Shown one piece after another: positions 26,519 to 35,867 of a stretch of 64,000 nt of DNA (positions are counted from its first letter, which is position 1; each line of letters opens with the position of its first letter). The position numbers and the translations under genes are program-made. The notes under the pieces are model-generated. The model saw only the letters and a list, made by a program, of their open reading frames with translations. It had not been told where the DNA came from and made no database searches. The stretch covers positions 1,054,001 to 1,118,000 of the forward strand of contig NZ_MSLT01000012.1 in the NCBI RefSeq assembly GCF_002149925.1, written 5' to 3'. The stretch is from Thioflexithrix psekupsensis. Lineage in GTDB: Bacteria; Pseudomonadota; Gammaproteobacteria; Beggiatoales; Beggiatoaceae.

Positions 26519-28205
26519 GGCAATGGTTTGGGAAACGTGGAAAGCGACGCGGGATTTAGGGCGACTTTATGACATCGCTTCCGTATTCATTCGCTATGGA
26601 TTTGGTGATGTGGTGCGTCGCCTTGAATTGGGGGCGATATTGCGACGGGCGGGGCGGGTGCTGGATTGGCAGCCGTCTAATGAATTTCTGGGGCTGCAAC
26701 CGCCCCAGCGCGTGCGAGAAGCCTTAGAACAGCTCGGCCCCAGTTTTATCAAGTTAGGGCAGATTATGGCGACTCGCGTCGATTTGTTTAGCCCTGCGTG
26801 GATTGCGGAATTTGAAAAACTGCAACACCATGTTCCTCCGTTGCCTTTTGAGCAATTAAAGCCGCAATTAGAAATGGATTTAGGTCAGCCATTAGAGGCG
26901 GTTTTTTCTGAATTTGAAATTATGCCTATTGGTTCTGCTTCCATTGCGCAGGTTTATCGAGCGCGTTTGCAAAATGGACAATGGGTTATTGTCAAGATTC
27001 GGCGGCCGGGCATTCAGCCGATAATGGAAGCGGATTTGCGTTTGTTATTGCAATTTGCGGATTTAATTGAAACCCGTTTGCCTAATTTACGGGTTTATCG
27101 TTTAAAAGAAATTATTGAGCAATTTGCGCATTCGTTGCAACGTGAATTGGATTTAATGACAGAATGCCGTAATGCTGAACGAGCGGCAATAAATTTGGCG
27201 AATGATCCAGCCATTGTGATTCCTCGCGTTTATTGGCAATGGACAAGTGAGCGGGTAAATGTGCAGGAATATATTGTGGGCATTCCTGGGCGTAATTGGG
27301 CATTATTAGAGGCATCGGGATTAGATCGACGAAAAATTGCCCAGCAAGGGGCCGCAGCCTTGTTTAATATGGTGATTCGGGATGGTTTTTTTCATGCGGA
27401 TTTACACCCCGGCAATTTATTTTATTTAAGTGATCATCGCATTGCTTTTATTGATTGGGGAATGGTGGGGCAAGTGTCTTTGCGTCGCCGCAATCAATTG
27501 ATTGATTTATTATGGGGATTAACTGAACGGCAAATTGAAACGATTATTGATATTTTATTAGATTGGTCACCTAATGAGGATGTTGACGAAGACAGTTTAG
27601 CCATTGATTTAGAAATATTTTTAGATAAATACCATAATGTACCATTGAAACAATTAAAAATGTCATTGGTGTTAGGCGATTTAATTGCGCTATTGCGTCG
27701 CAATCATTTAAGCCTGCCTGCTGATTTAGCCATGATGGTTAAAGTTTTTATTACTTTAGAATCATTAGGACGACAATTAGACCCTGAATTTAATTTAGTA
27801 GAAGAAGCGCGAGTCATTCTTAGACAATTATTTTTAAAACGTTATTCTCCCCAAGCGGTGTTAAAACGAACGCAACGGGCTTTGCAAGAAAGTTCTAGCT
27901 TATTATTAGAATTGCCGCGCGATTTACGGCGTTTTATTAAATTATTGCGCACGGGTTCTTTACAGCATCGCATTTCTATTATTGAATTAAATGAATTTAG
28001 TAATCGTTTAGATCGGGCGGCCAGTCGTTTGTCCATGAGTTTTGTGACGGCGGCTTTTATTATTGGAACTTCGGTGGTGGTGGCTTCGGATAATTCCACC
28101 AGTTTATTTGGCATTCCGTTATTTGAATGGTTAAGTTTGGGGGCAATGTTGGGGGGAATTTGGGTATTTATTTCTATTTGGCGCGGGCAAGGACGGCGCG
28201 ATTAA
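26517..28205 (+). CDS. UbiB/AarF (ABC1) family atypical kinase
   Basis: This 562-residue member of the ABC1/ADCK atypical kinase family has the family motif around KLGQIMATR (near 80), the A-rich nucleotide loop near PIGSASIAQV, the lysine in VIVKIRRPG, catalytic HADLHPGN and metal-binding FIDWGMVG. Two C-terminal hydrophobic helices are present. UbiB proteins support ubiquinone biosynthesis by an ATPase activity at the inner membrane. With no ubiE or ubiJ beside it, this may be UbiB or a paralogue. Start is uncertain: ATG 26517, ATG 26523 and an earlier TTG are all possible and none has a good ribosome site. Confidence 0.85.
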   Translation: MAMVWETWKATRDLGRLYDIASVFIRYGFGDVVRRLELGAILRRAGRVLDWQPSNEFLGLQPPQRVREALEQLGPSFIKLGQIMATRVDLFSPAWIAEFEKLQHHVPPLPFEQLKPQLEMDLGQPLEAVFSEFEIMPIGSASIAQVYRARLQNGQWVIVKIRRPGIQPIMEADLRLLLQFADLIETRLPNLRVYRLKEIIEQFAHSLQRELDLMTECRNAERAAINLANDPAIVIPRVYWQWTSERVNVQEYIVGIPGRNWALLEASGLDRRKIAQQGAAALFNMVIRDGFFHADLHPGNLFYLSDHRIAFIDWGMVGQVSLRRRNQLIDLLWGLTERQIETIIDILLDWSPNEDVDEDSLAIDLEIFLDKYHNVPLKQLKMSLVLGDLIALLRRNHLSLPADLAMMVKVFITLESLGRQLDPEFNLVEEARVILRQLFLKRYSPQAVLKRTQRALQESSSLLLELPRDLRRFIKLLRTGSLQHRISIIELNEFSNRLDRAASRLSMSFVTAAFIIGTSVVVASDNSTSLFGIPLFEWLSLGAMLGGIWVFISIWRGQGRRD

Positions 28206-28213
28206 AAAAAATG

Positions 28214-28241
28214 CTTGAAATCATGCACATTAACCTTATAT
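28214..28241 (+). promoter_or_regulatory. Sigma-32-like heat-shock promoter for htpG
   Basis: CTTGAAA (28214-28220), a 13-nt spacer and CCTTATAT (28234-28241) fit the sigma-32 consensus CTTGAAA-N11-16-CCCCATNT, with two mismatches in the -10. It lies about 70 bp before the htpG start, a known heat-shock gene. Confidence 0.55.
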
Positions 28242-28309
28242 AGCGGTGTGCTGTAAAATGTTATTTTTATTTATCTTAAACCTTAATATTTAATATGGAG
28301 ATTAACCCA

Positions 28310-30223
28310 ATGACTGTGGTAGATGCGCATAAAGAAACTCGTGGTTTTCAAACCGAAGTGAAACAAATTTTAAATTTAATGATTCACTCGCTTTACAGTA
28401 ATAAAGAGATTTTTTTACGCGAGTTAATTTCTAATGCTTCTGATGCGGCGGAGAAATTGCGCTTTGAAGCGTTGTCTAATGATGCGCTTTATGAAGGCGA
28501 TGCGGAGTTGAAAATTTGGATTGAAACCAATCCTGATGCCCGTACCATTACGGTGCGTGATAATGGCGTAGGCATGTCACGCGAAGAAGTGATTGAACAT
28601 ATCGGCACCATTGCCAAATCGGGAACGCAACAATTCTTAAAATCTTTAACAGGAGATTCGGCAAAAGATAACCTGTTAATTGGGCAATTTGGTGTGGGTT
28701 TTTATTCCACTTTTATTGTCGCGGATAAAGTGACGTTGCGCACTCGTCGTGCGGGTTTAGGTGCGGACAATGGGGTGTGTTGGGAGTCGGTGGGAGATGG
28801 TGAATATACGATTGAAAACATCACCTTACCGCAACGTGGCACGGAAATTACTCTGCATTTACGCGCTGAAGAAGATGAGTTTTTACAAGACTATCGTTTG
28901 CGCAGTGTGATTAAGAAATATTCCGATCACATTACGCTGCCCATTGTCATGCCAAAAGTCACCACCAATGAGGAAACGCAAGAGAAACTCATTGAGCAAG
29001 AAGTGATTAACAGTGCCACTGCATTATGGGTGCGCAATAAATCGGACATTACCGAAGAGCAATATAATGAATTTTATAAGCATGTGGCGCATGATTTTGA
29101 AGCACCATTAAGCTGCATTCATAATAAAGTCGAAGGCACGCAGGAATATACGGTGTTATTGTTTATTCCTAAACGTGCGCCTTTTGACTTATGGGATCGC
29201 ACGAATCGCCGCGGAGTTAAATTGTACGTGCGTCGCATTTTTATTATGGACGATAATGAGAAGTTAATGCCGCCTTATTTGCGTTTTGTGCGCGGCATTA
29301 TTGACAGCAGCGATTTGCCGTTAAATGTTTCGCGTGAAATTCTCCAGCACAATAAGCAAATTGATACCATTCGCGCTGGCACGGTGAAAAAAGTATTGAG
29401 CGCATTAGAATTGATGGTTAAAAATGAGCCAGAGAAATATGAAACATTCTGGCAAGAATTCGGCAAAGTGTTGAAAGAAGGCGTGGTGGATGATCACGCG
29501 AATCGTGACCGCATTGCTAAGTTATTGCGTTTCTCTACCACATTGGATGATAATCCTAAGCCGTCTATTTCTTTTGAAGATTATGTCTCCAGAATGAAGG
29601 AAGGGCAAAATAAGATTTATTACATCACCGCAGAAAGTTTTACTGCGGCGAAAAGTAGCCCACATTTGGAGATTTTCCGTAAAAAGGGAATTGAAGTGTT
29701 ATTGTTGTCTGATCAGATTGATGAATGGTTGGTGACACACCTTCATGAATTTGAAGGGAAACCACTGCAATCGGTGACGAAAGGCGAGTTAGATTTGGGC
29801 GAAATGGAGACCGAAGAAGAGAAGCAAGAAGTCGAGAAAGCCAGCACCGAATTGAAGCCTTTTGTCGAGCGATTAAAAGAGGTATTGGGCGATAAAGTTA
29901 AGGAGGTTCGTTTAACCTATCGTTTAACGAATTCTCCCGCGTGTTTGGTGGCGGATGAATATGGAATGGATTCGAGTTTAGAACGCTTATTAAAAGCGGC
30001 TGGACAAAGCGTAGGCGGCAGCAAGCCGATTTTAGAAGTCAACCCTCATCATCCCATTATTAGCTCGCTCAAAGAAGAGCAGAATGGCGAGCGATTAAAA
30101 GATTGGGCGTTTATTTTATTTGATCAGGCTTTATTAAGCGAAGGTGCGGCATTGGATGATCCCGCTGGTTTTGTCAATCGTCTTAATTCGATGTTATCGG
30201 CGACATTAACGCAAGTTAATTAG
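28310..30223 (+). CDS. htpG: Molecular chaperone HtpG (Hsp90)
   Basis: HtpG is the dimeric ATP-dependent chaperone of the cytoplasm. The 637-residue protein has the GHKL ATPase domain: [23 protein letters not shown], and GQFGVGFYS with the lid. The middle domain has RAPFDLW, YVRRIFI and [14 protein letters not shown] with the catalytic Arg, followed by a C-terminal dimerisation domain. I chose ATG 28310 because GGAG sits nine bases before it. An ATG 15 bp earlier overlaps that site. A sigma-32-like promoter precedes the gene. Confidence 0.96.
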   Translation: MTVVDAHKETRGFQTEVKQILNLMIHSLYSNKEIFLRELISNASDAAEKLRFEALSNDALYEGDAELKIWIETNPDARTITVRDNGVGMSREEVIEHIGTIAKSGTQQFLKSLTGDSAKDNLLIGQFGVGFYSTFIVADKVTLRTRRAGLGADNGVCWESVGDGEYTIENITLPQRGTEITLHLRAEEDEFLQDYRLRSVIKKYSDHITLPIVMPKVTTNEETQEKLIEQEVINSATALWVRNKSDITEEQYNEFYKHVAHDFEAPLSCIHNKVEGTQEYTVLLFIPKRAPFDLWDRTNRRGVKLYVRRIFIMDDNEKLMPPYLRFVRGIIDSSDLPLNVSREILQHNKQIDTIRAGTVKKVLSALELMVKNEPEKYETFWQEFGKVLKEGVVDDHANRDRIAKLLRFSTTLDDNPKPSISFEDYVSRMKEGQNKIYYITAESFTAAKSSPHLEIFRKKGIEVLLLSDQIDEWLVTHLHEFEGKPLQSVTKGELDLGEMETEEEKQEVEKASTELKPFVERLKEVLGDKVKEVRLTYRLTNSPACLVADEYGMDSSLERLLKAAGQSVGGSKPILEVNPHHPIISSLKEEQNGERLKDWAFILFDQALLSEGAALDDPAGFVNRLNSMLSATLTQVN

Positions 30224-30233
30224 TGGGCATATT

Positions 30234-30276
30234 TTTGTCTGAATTCAGGATTGATAAAAATTCTGATTCAGACAAA
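30234..30276. repeat. Inverted repeat of the TTGTCTGAAT type, copy 1 (between htpG and dapA)
   Basis: TTTGTCTGAAT (30234-30244) and ATTCAGACAAA (30266-30276) are perfect 11-bp complements; allowing one bulge the stem extends through CAG/CTG. It shares its sequence with the repeat after dapA. It starts 10 bp past the htpG stop and may also end that transcript. Confidence 0.65.
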
Positions 30277-30323
30277 TAATTCTGTTTTCAGGATTTTTCA
30301 CAGGTATAGAGGCTAGACATATT

Positions 30324-31205
30324 ATGTTTCGAGGCAGTATTGTCGCGTTAGTGACTCCGATGTGTGACGATGACACCCAATCCATTGACGTTGCCGCATT
30401 ACATCATTTAATCGATTTTCATTTGGACAATGGCACACATGGCATTGTGGTGGCAGGAACAACGGGAGAATCCGCGACTTTAGATGTAGATGAACATTGT
30501 CAACTGATTCGTTGGGTGGTGGAACGAGTCAATAAACGTATTCCAGTAATTGCGGGTACGGGCGCAAATTCGACCACAGAAGCAATACAACTTACCCAGT
30601 GCGCCCAACGCGCTGGCGCGGATGCCTGTTTACTGGTTACGCCGTATTATAATAAGCCGACACAAGAAGGTTTATATCGCCACTATCGCAAAATCGCAGA
30701 AACAGTGGATATTCCCCAATTGCTCTACAACGTACCGGGACGCACGGGGTGTGATTTGCAGCCCAGCACTGCGGCGCGCTTGAAACCCATTGATAATATT
30801 GTGGGAATTAAAGAAGCGGTGGGCGATCCAGAGCGTATCGCTGCCGTGACGGCCTTGGCCGATGCGTCATTTTGTGTACTAAGTGGCGACGACGCGACCA
30901 CATTAAATCTACTTCGTGCGGGCGGACACGGCGCGATCTCTGTCACCGCAAATGTAGCACCAAAAGCCATGCAACAAATGTGTACGTTGGGATTGAACGG
31001 CGCATTTACGGAAGCGGAAACAATTAATCAAGAATTAATGGGATTGCATCGCCAATTATTTTTAGAACCCAATCCAATTCCTGTTAAATGGGCTTTAGCA
31101 GAAATGGGTTTAATTCAAACCGCAATTCGTTTGCCTTTAACACCATTTAGTGCAGAATTTCATGCACCATTACGCGAAGCCATGAAACAAGCCAAAGTGA
31201 TTTAA
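30324..31205 (+). CDS. dapA: 4-Hydroxy-tetrahydrodipicolinate synthase
   Basis: This enzyme condenses pyruvate with aspartate semialdehyde in the lysine/diaminopimelate pathway. The 293-residue TIM barrel has GTTGES at 45-50, Tyr135 in YNVPGRTG, and the Schiff-base lysine K163 in GIKEAVGD. A GSGDD-type motif (here LSGDDATTL) follows. Full length. It stands between two related inverted repeats and is convergent with a phosphoglycerate dehydrogenase gene. Confidence 0.96.
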   Translation: MFRGSIVALVTPMCDDDTQSIDVAALHHLIDFHLDNGTHGIVVAGTTGESATLDVDEHCQLIRWVVERVNKRIPVIAGTGANSTTEAIQLTQCAQRAGADACLLVTPYYNKPTQEGLYRHYRKIAETVDIPQLLYNVPGRTGCDLQPSTAARLKPIDNIVGIKEAVGDPERIAAVTALADASFCVLSGDDATTLNLLRAGGHGAISVTANVAPKAMQQMCTLGLNGAFTEAETINQELMGLHRQLFLEPNPIPVKWALAEMGLIQTAIRLPLTPFSAEFHAPLREAMKQAKVI

Positions 31206-31232
31206 GACATTTCACTTCATCTATGTTGAAAT

Positions 31233-31284
31233 TTGTCTGAATCAGCCGATTTAAATAAAAAGTAATAAATTCTGATTCAGACAA
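31233..31284. repeat. Inverted repeat of the TTGTCTGAAT type, copy 2 (between dapA and serA-like gene)
   Basis: TTGTCTGAATCAG (31233-31245) and CTGATTCAGACAA (31272-31284) form a perfect 13-bp stem with a 26-nt AT-rich loop, followed on the plus strand by TAAAAAAAG. It lies between convergent stops and, read on the minus strand, follows the serA-like gene, so it could act as a shared terminator. It is related to copy 1 before dapA. Confidence 0.7.
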
Positions 31285-31304
31285 TAAAAAAAGCCTTAAT
31301 CATC

Positions 31305-32486
31305 TTAATAATTCGGCGTTAAAACCCGCGCTGACAATACGCCCTCAGTATTTTTTAACACCGCTAAAGTAGCCTCACTCAATGGCGTGGCCAAATCTAA
31401 TAAAGTGCAGGCCACATCGCCCCGCGAGCGATTTAACATATCGACAATATTCACATTATCTCTAGCGACCGTGCTAGAAATGCGTTCGATCATGTGTGGC
31501 ACATTGGCATTGGCAACGAATAAACGACAGGCACAACTTTCATTAATCGGCATATCCATATCAGGAAAATTAACCGAATAAGAAATTAATCCTTGTTCTA
31601 AAAATTGACGAATCTGATCCGCAACCATTACCGCACAATTTTCTTCCGCTTCACGAGTGGACGCGCCTAAATGGGGAAAGGTAATAACCCCCTTTTGTTG
31701 TTGTAATTGATTGCTGGGAAAATCGCAAATGTAATGGCTTAATTTGCCTTTATTTAAAGCCGCACATACGGCGGTTTCATCCACAATGGCTTGTCGAGAA
31801 AAATTTAATAAGACCAATCCCGTTTTCGCGTGTTCTAAACGGTCGGCATTGAGTAATTGGCGCGTGCCGTCAACCAGTGGCACATGTAAACTGACAAATT
31901 CAGATTTACGTAACACTTCTTCTACACTGCTGACATTCTTCACATTCGCCGACAATTTCCACGCATTAGACACGGTAATGTGCGGATCATAACCGATCAC
32001 ATTCATGCCCAACGCCTCAGCCGCATTCGCCACTTTAACCCCAATCGCACCTAAACCAATAACCCCTAAAGTACGCCCCGCCAATTCAAAACCAACAAAT
32101 TGTTTTTTTAACTGCTCGACTTGTTCATTAATATGCTGATCCGTGCCTGTTAATTGCTGAGTAAAAGCGGCTGCACTTAACAAGTTTCTTGCGGCAATAA
32201 ATAAGCCGCTCAATACCAATTCTTTAACCGCATTGGCGTTGGCACCGGGGGTATTAAAAACGGGAATTCCGCGTTGAGTAAAGCTGGCGACGGGAATATT
32301 ATTGACTCCTGCGCCCGCACGCCCGATGGCTTTTACCGTATCGGGGCAGTCCCAGCGGTGCATGTCGAAAGAGCGCACTAAAACCGCATCGGGATGTTGC
32401 ATTTCTGAAGCGACTTCGTAAGATTCACGTGGAAAACGTGCTAATCCCGCAACGGCAATGTTATTTAAAGTTAAAATTTTATACAT
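31305..32486 (-). CDS. serA: D-3-phosphoglycerate dehydrogenase, ACT-domain type
   Basis: This enzyme oxidises 3-phosphoglycerate to phosphohydroxypyruvate, the first step of serine synthesis. The 393-residue protein has the N-terminal substrate domain (GRAGAGVNNIP), NAD-binding GVIGLGAIG at 142-150 followed by YDPHI, the catalytic Arg region NFSRQAIVDE, and HLGASTREAEENC with the catalytic His. An ACT domain at about 320-393 would bind serine as feedback inhibitor. It is the short form, without the intervening ASB domain. It starts with MYKILTLNNI, typical of this group. Confidence 0.9.
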   Translation of the reverse strand: MYKILTLNNIAVAGLARFPRESYEVASEMQHPDAVLVRSFDMHRWDCPDTVKAIGRAGAGVNNIPVASFTQRGIPVFNTPGANANAVKELVLSGLFIAARNLLSAAAFTQQLTGTDQHINEQVEQLKKQFVGFELAGRTLGVIGLGAIGVKVANAAEALGMNVIGYDPHITVSNAWKLSANVKNVSSVEEVLRKSEFVSLHVPLVDGTRQLLNADRLEHAKTGLVLLNFSRQAIVDETAVCAALNKGKLSHYICDFPSNQLQQQKGVITFPHLGASTREAEENCAVMVADQIRQFLEQGLISYSVNFPDMDMPINESCACRLFVANANVPHMIERISSTVARDNVNIVDMLNRSRGDVACTLLDLATPLSEATLAVLKNTEGVLSARVLTPNY

Positions 32487-32550
32487 AATATCGCTTGATG
32501 GTTGGTGGTGATAAAGAAAAAATTAAACGTGCTATTGTTATCGCATCTTA

Positions 32551-32823
32551 TCAAGATTCTTTCATTTTGCGATGAACTTCTTTTAAAATCTCCATTCCCT
32601 TTTTACGCTGCAAATGAGTTAATTCTAATTTCTGTTGCAATTGCGCTTTTTGTTCTGGATCGGATTCATCTTCTAATTCGGCTTTTAATCGCCTTTCTAA
32701 TTTCTTCATTTTCTTTAAAGCATCACACATGGATTGTGCGTGTTGCCGTTGTTCTTGATACTCGCTGCTGCTGAATTTTTGCACGTTTTTCAGCAGTTTG
32801 TCCAGTTTATCGAAGAGTGACAT
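32551..32823 (-). CDS. Small coiled-coil protein, unknown function
   Basis: This is a 90-residue, highly charged protein predicted to be one long coiled coil, rich in Lys, Glu, Gln and Leu heptads (DALKKMKKLERRLKAELEDE, QKLELTHLQRKKGMEIL). AGGA lies eight bases before the ATG. It begins 10 bp after the Na/Pi cotransporter stop, so it is the last gene of that operon. I do not recognise the family. A longer-looking frame on the opposite strand has no coding features and I regard it as a shadow. Confidence 0.6.
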   Translation of the reverse strand: MSLFDKLDKLLKNVQKFSSSEYQEQRQHAQSMCDALKKMKKLERRLKAELEDESDPEQKAQLQQKLELTHLQRKKGMEILKEVHRKMKES

Positions 32824-32833
32824 AAAAGTAATC

Positions 32834-34669
32834 CTATTTGGAAACAGAATTTTGCGATACCCAGCGTTTAATTTCCTGATCGTCTAAGGACATTTCATTG
32901 CTCACCATCACCGCGGGCGTGCCTTGATGCGCATAAAGTATTTTTGCCATACGAATGAGCTTATGCGCAATGTTATAAGCATACGCGCTGTCGTTCATAA
33001 GTGATGTTGCCATACGGCTGCTGATTTGGCGATGACGAATAAAGTGATCCAATTGACCGTTATTAAAAATATCGTTCTTTTCCATTTCAATACGAAAATG
33101 ATCCAAAGACAATAAGGCTTCGCTGAGTTTTTCTTCATAATCAGGCTTTGTTTTCTCAAAACCTTCAATGGCATAAACGGCGCGTAAAATTTCGCCCACT
33201 AAATAACGCAATCGATTATATTCTTGACGAATAATTGCATTATGGTTATTAATGTAAAATGCCATATTTTCTTGCAGTTGCTCAATGTCCTTAATCGCTT
33301 CTACAATATCTCGATTGGCTGCCCGTAAATCCGCTAAACGTTTTAGCTGACTTAACTCCATGTGTTTTTCCACTTTAGCCGAAAATTCGATAATCTCACT
33401 GTAAATTTCTTTAACGCGCTCTTCGTAACGTTGATCCACGTCAATTTCAATTTTTTCCGTGTTTTCATTGACCCACTGTTTTAAATTATAATTCGATAAA
33501 ATGACAGTACGATGTAAATTTAAACCGTGCGCAATAATTTCAAAAGCATTATGAAATAAATGGTGGGTTTCTTTATAAATGGCTTCTAATGCAGTTGCAG
33601 GATAATCTTCAGTGGCTTGATGTAAATATTTGGCGCGTGCCACTTGGTTAGTTCTTTCTGGAATTAGCCAATTTAAAAACTTAACCAACACGCTAATTAA
33701 GGGTAGCATTAAAATGACTCCCGTTAAATTAAACAGCGTGTGGAAAACAGCCAATTTTAAAGTATAATTATCAGGTGCAATATTAAGTTGATCACTGAAA
33801 TAATTTACCCATTGTCCAAATTGTTCAATAAATAAAATAGCAATAATGCCCGTGACGCTATTAAAGATTAAATGCGCACCTGCCAATTGTCGTCCTGCTT
33901 GGTTTGCGCCCATTGCGCCTAACACCGCAGTAATGGTTGTGCCAATATTGGCACCAATAGCCAGTGCTAACGCATTTTCATAAGTGATTTGTCCGGCGGC
34001 TAATGCGGTGATGGTTAAAATTAAACTGGCATGGCTCGATTGCATAATAATGGTCGCCACAATTCCAATACCCGTAAAAGCCAATAATCCTCGCCAACCT
34101 CCCATTGCATATTGGCTTAAATCTAAGGTGGTGCGAAAAGCCTCAAAGCCTTCTTTCATATAAGCAATGCCGAGAAATAAAAAGCCTAATCCTGTTAAAA
34201 TTGTCCCCAATCCTTTTGCCGTTTTTGCCTTTTGCAAAGATAAAATCACCCCGAAAATTAACATCGGCATGGCATAAGCCGCAATGTCCACTTTTAACCC
34301 TAATCCCGCAACTAACCATGCGCCCGTGGTGGTGCCTAAATTCGCCCCAAAAATAATGCCAATACCTTGTACTAATTGTAATAATCCCGCACTGAGAAAC
34401 GAAATGGTTAAAATAGAAACCAATGAACTCGATTGCATTAAAGTCGTGCTAACAATACCAAATAATAAACTCTTCCATAAGCGATTGGTAGAATAGCTTA
34501 AAATGCGTTCTAATATGCCTCCAGTAAAATTTTTAAATCCCTGTTCTAATAATAACATTCCAAAAAGAAAAATAGCCACACCTGCCGCAATTTCTTTAAA
34601 ATTGGCACTTTGCCATAAACCATAACTTAATAATAAAAAAATGACAGCCAACATTATTTTTTTTATCAT
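32834..34669 (-). CDS. Na/Pi cotransporter family protein with PhoU-like domain
   Basis: This 611-residue protein has an N-terminal membrane half with two Na/Pi-cotransporter repeats, each carrying the QSS motif (79-82 and 210-212) in matching LMQSSSLVS and IMQSSHASL contexts, plus GANLGTT and GANIGTT loops. The C-terminal half (about 360-600) is a helical PhoU-like cytoplasmic domain. E. coli YjbB of this family exports phosphate; NptA-type members import it with sodium. It lies in an operon with plsC upstream and a coiled-coil gene downstream, with 10-bp spacings. A very weak Pho-box-like half-site occurs upstream of plsC. Confidence 0.88.
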   Translation of the reverse strand: MIKKIMLAVIFLLLSYGLWQSANFKEIAAGVAIFLFGMLLLEQGFKNFTGGILERILSYSTNRLWKSLLFGIVSTTLMQSSSLVSILTISFLSAGLLQLVQGIGIIFGANLGTTTGAWLVAGLGLKVDIAAYAMPMLIFGVILSLQKAKTAKGLGTILTGLGFLFLGIAYMKEGFEAFRTTLDLSQYAMGGWRGLLAFTGIGIVATIIMQSSHASLILTITALAAGQITYENALALAIGANIGTTITAVLGAMGANQAGRQLAGAHLIFNSVTGIIAILFIEQFGQWVNYFSDQLNIAPDNYTLKLAVFHTLFNLTGVILMLPLISVLVKFLNWLIPERTNQVARAKYLHQATEDYPATALEAIYKETHHLFHNAFEIIAHGLNLHRTVILSNYNLKQWVNENTEKIEIDVDQRYEERVKEIYSEIIEFSAKVEKHMELSQLKRLADLRAANRDIVEAIKDIEQLQENMAFYINNHNAIIRQEYNRLRYLVGEILRAVYAIEGFEKTKPDYEEKLSEALLSLDHFRIEMEKNDIFNNGQLDHFIRHRQISSRMATSLMNDSAYAYNIAHKLIRMAKILYAHQGTPAVMVSNEMSLDDQEIKRWVSQNSVSK

Positions 34670-34679
34670 GGCGATAGAC

Positions 34680-35492
34680 TCATTTGGGTAAATTTTCTTT
34701 CACGGCTTGGGCGACCGCAGTTTGACAATGAAGGGCTAACGTTTTGCGATTGACAAAATCTTCTCCACGCACCGCCGGGTGCAATGTCACACAAATGGAG
34801 GCTTGTTTTAAACCCGCCATGTGTATCATGTGCGACACAGCAGGCATATCCGCATACCATGCGTAACCATTACGCGCTTCTGGGGACATGGGTTGTCCTG
34901 CGTATTTTTGATAAGTGATACTAACAGGCTGAATCCAAACGGAAATAGGGCTGCCACGTTCTACGGATTTAAACAAAGCCGATTTAAACGGTAACACTTC
35001 CGTACCCTCAGAACTTGTGCCTTCAGGGAACAAAATCAAATTATCTCCCGCCGCTAAACGGGCTTGCATTTGATCCAATTGATCACACACTTGATGGCGT
35101 TGTCGTTCAATAAACAAAGTATCTTGCAACCTCGCCAAAGCCCCAAACAACGGCCACGCCGCCACGTCGTCCTTAGAAATAAATGACCCCGGTAGAATTC
35201 CCCCCAAAATGATAATATCGAGATACGACACGTGATTGCTAACAAATAAAATCGGCGTTTGCGCATGAACGATACCTTCCGTGTGAATCGTCAAACCAAA
35301 AATCCAACAACACCCCCGATGCCATAACATTGGCATATACAATTTTTTGTGAGGATATAGCCATCGTATTATTAAATGTAGCGTAACTGCGCTCATGCTC
35401 CACATCGCAAATAGTACAACGCGCCCCAATAGACGAAATTTAGAAGAGCGCACGGGATAGTTTTGTATTTCTTGTGACAGAGAAGAGTCCAT
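34680..35492 (-). CDS. plsC: 1-Acyl-sn-glycerol-3-phosphate acyltransferase (PlsC family)
   Basis: This enzyme transfers an acyl chain to lysophosphatidic acid to give phosphatidic acid at the inner membrane. The 270-residue protein has an N-terminal TM helix (about 22-43), the catalytic HX4D box NHVSYLD (H87, D92), the FPEGTS glycerol-phosphate motif at 155-160, and a further PVSITYQ segment. It is the first gene of the operon with the Na/Pi transporter. Paralogues acting on other acyl acceptors (ornithine lipids, lipid A) cannot be excluded. Confidence 0.85.
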   Translation of the reverse strand: MDSSLSQEIQNYPVRSSKFRLLGRVVLFAMWSMSAVTLHLIIRWLYPHKKLYMPMLWHRGCCWIFGLTIHTEGIVHAQTPILFVSNHVSYLDIIILGGILPGSFISKDDVAAWPLFGALARLQDTLFIERQRHQVCDQLDQMQARLAAGDNLILFPEGTSSEGTEVLPFKSALFKSVERGSPISVWIQPVSITYQKYAGQPMSPEARNGYAWYADMPAVSHMIHMAGLKQASICVTLHPAVRGEDFVNRKTLALHCQTAVAQAVKENLPK

Positions 35493-35867
35493 GATGTATG
35501 CCTTTATTAGGATTCATATTAAATGACTGAATTATTTTAGCAATAGAAAAGTCAATAGAACAAAACGAAGCGATTGATGAATTTTGTTAATTCTTTACAT
35601 TCCGATTGAGAAAAGATAAGGGTTTTATAAGCCACTTCATTTCGTCATATTGTGCCTGTGATAATCTTGCATTTTCTGCTATTCTCTCTTTGTTAATTGA
35701 TTGCGCTGTTCCTTAATTCAACAGATTGTACCATTGATGGCTTTGTGACAACAACCTTTAGCCAATAGGTTGCAAGTGGGCATGAAAACCAGATTGTTTT
35801 TTGTTCAATTGGAATTAACGCTTTTGTTACAGTATTGACTATTTTTTTCTGAAATAATGGGCTTGTT
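35493..35867. other. 375-bp divergent promoter region, plsC / DUF815 gene
   Basis: No gene. A TTGACT at about 35833 on the plus strand has only a 14-bp spacer to TAATGG, so I do not call a promoter. On the minus strand 35731-35751 contains one good GTCACAAA half-site and a weak second half (ATCA) at 11 bp, reminiscent of the Pho-box before the porin. Confidence 0.35.
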
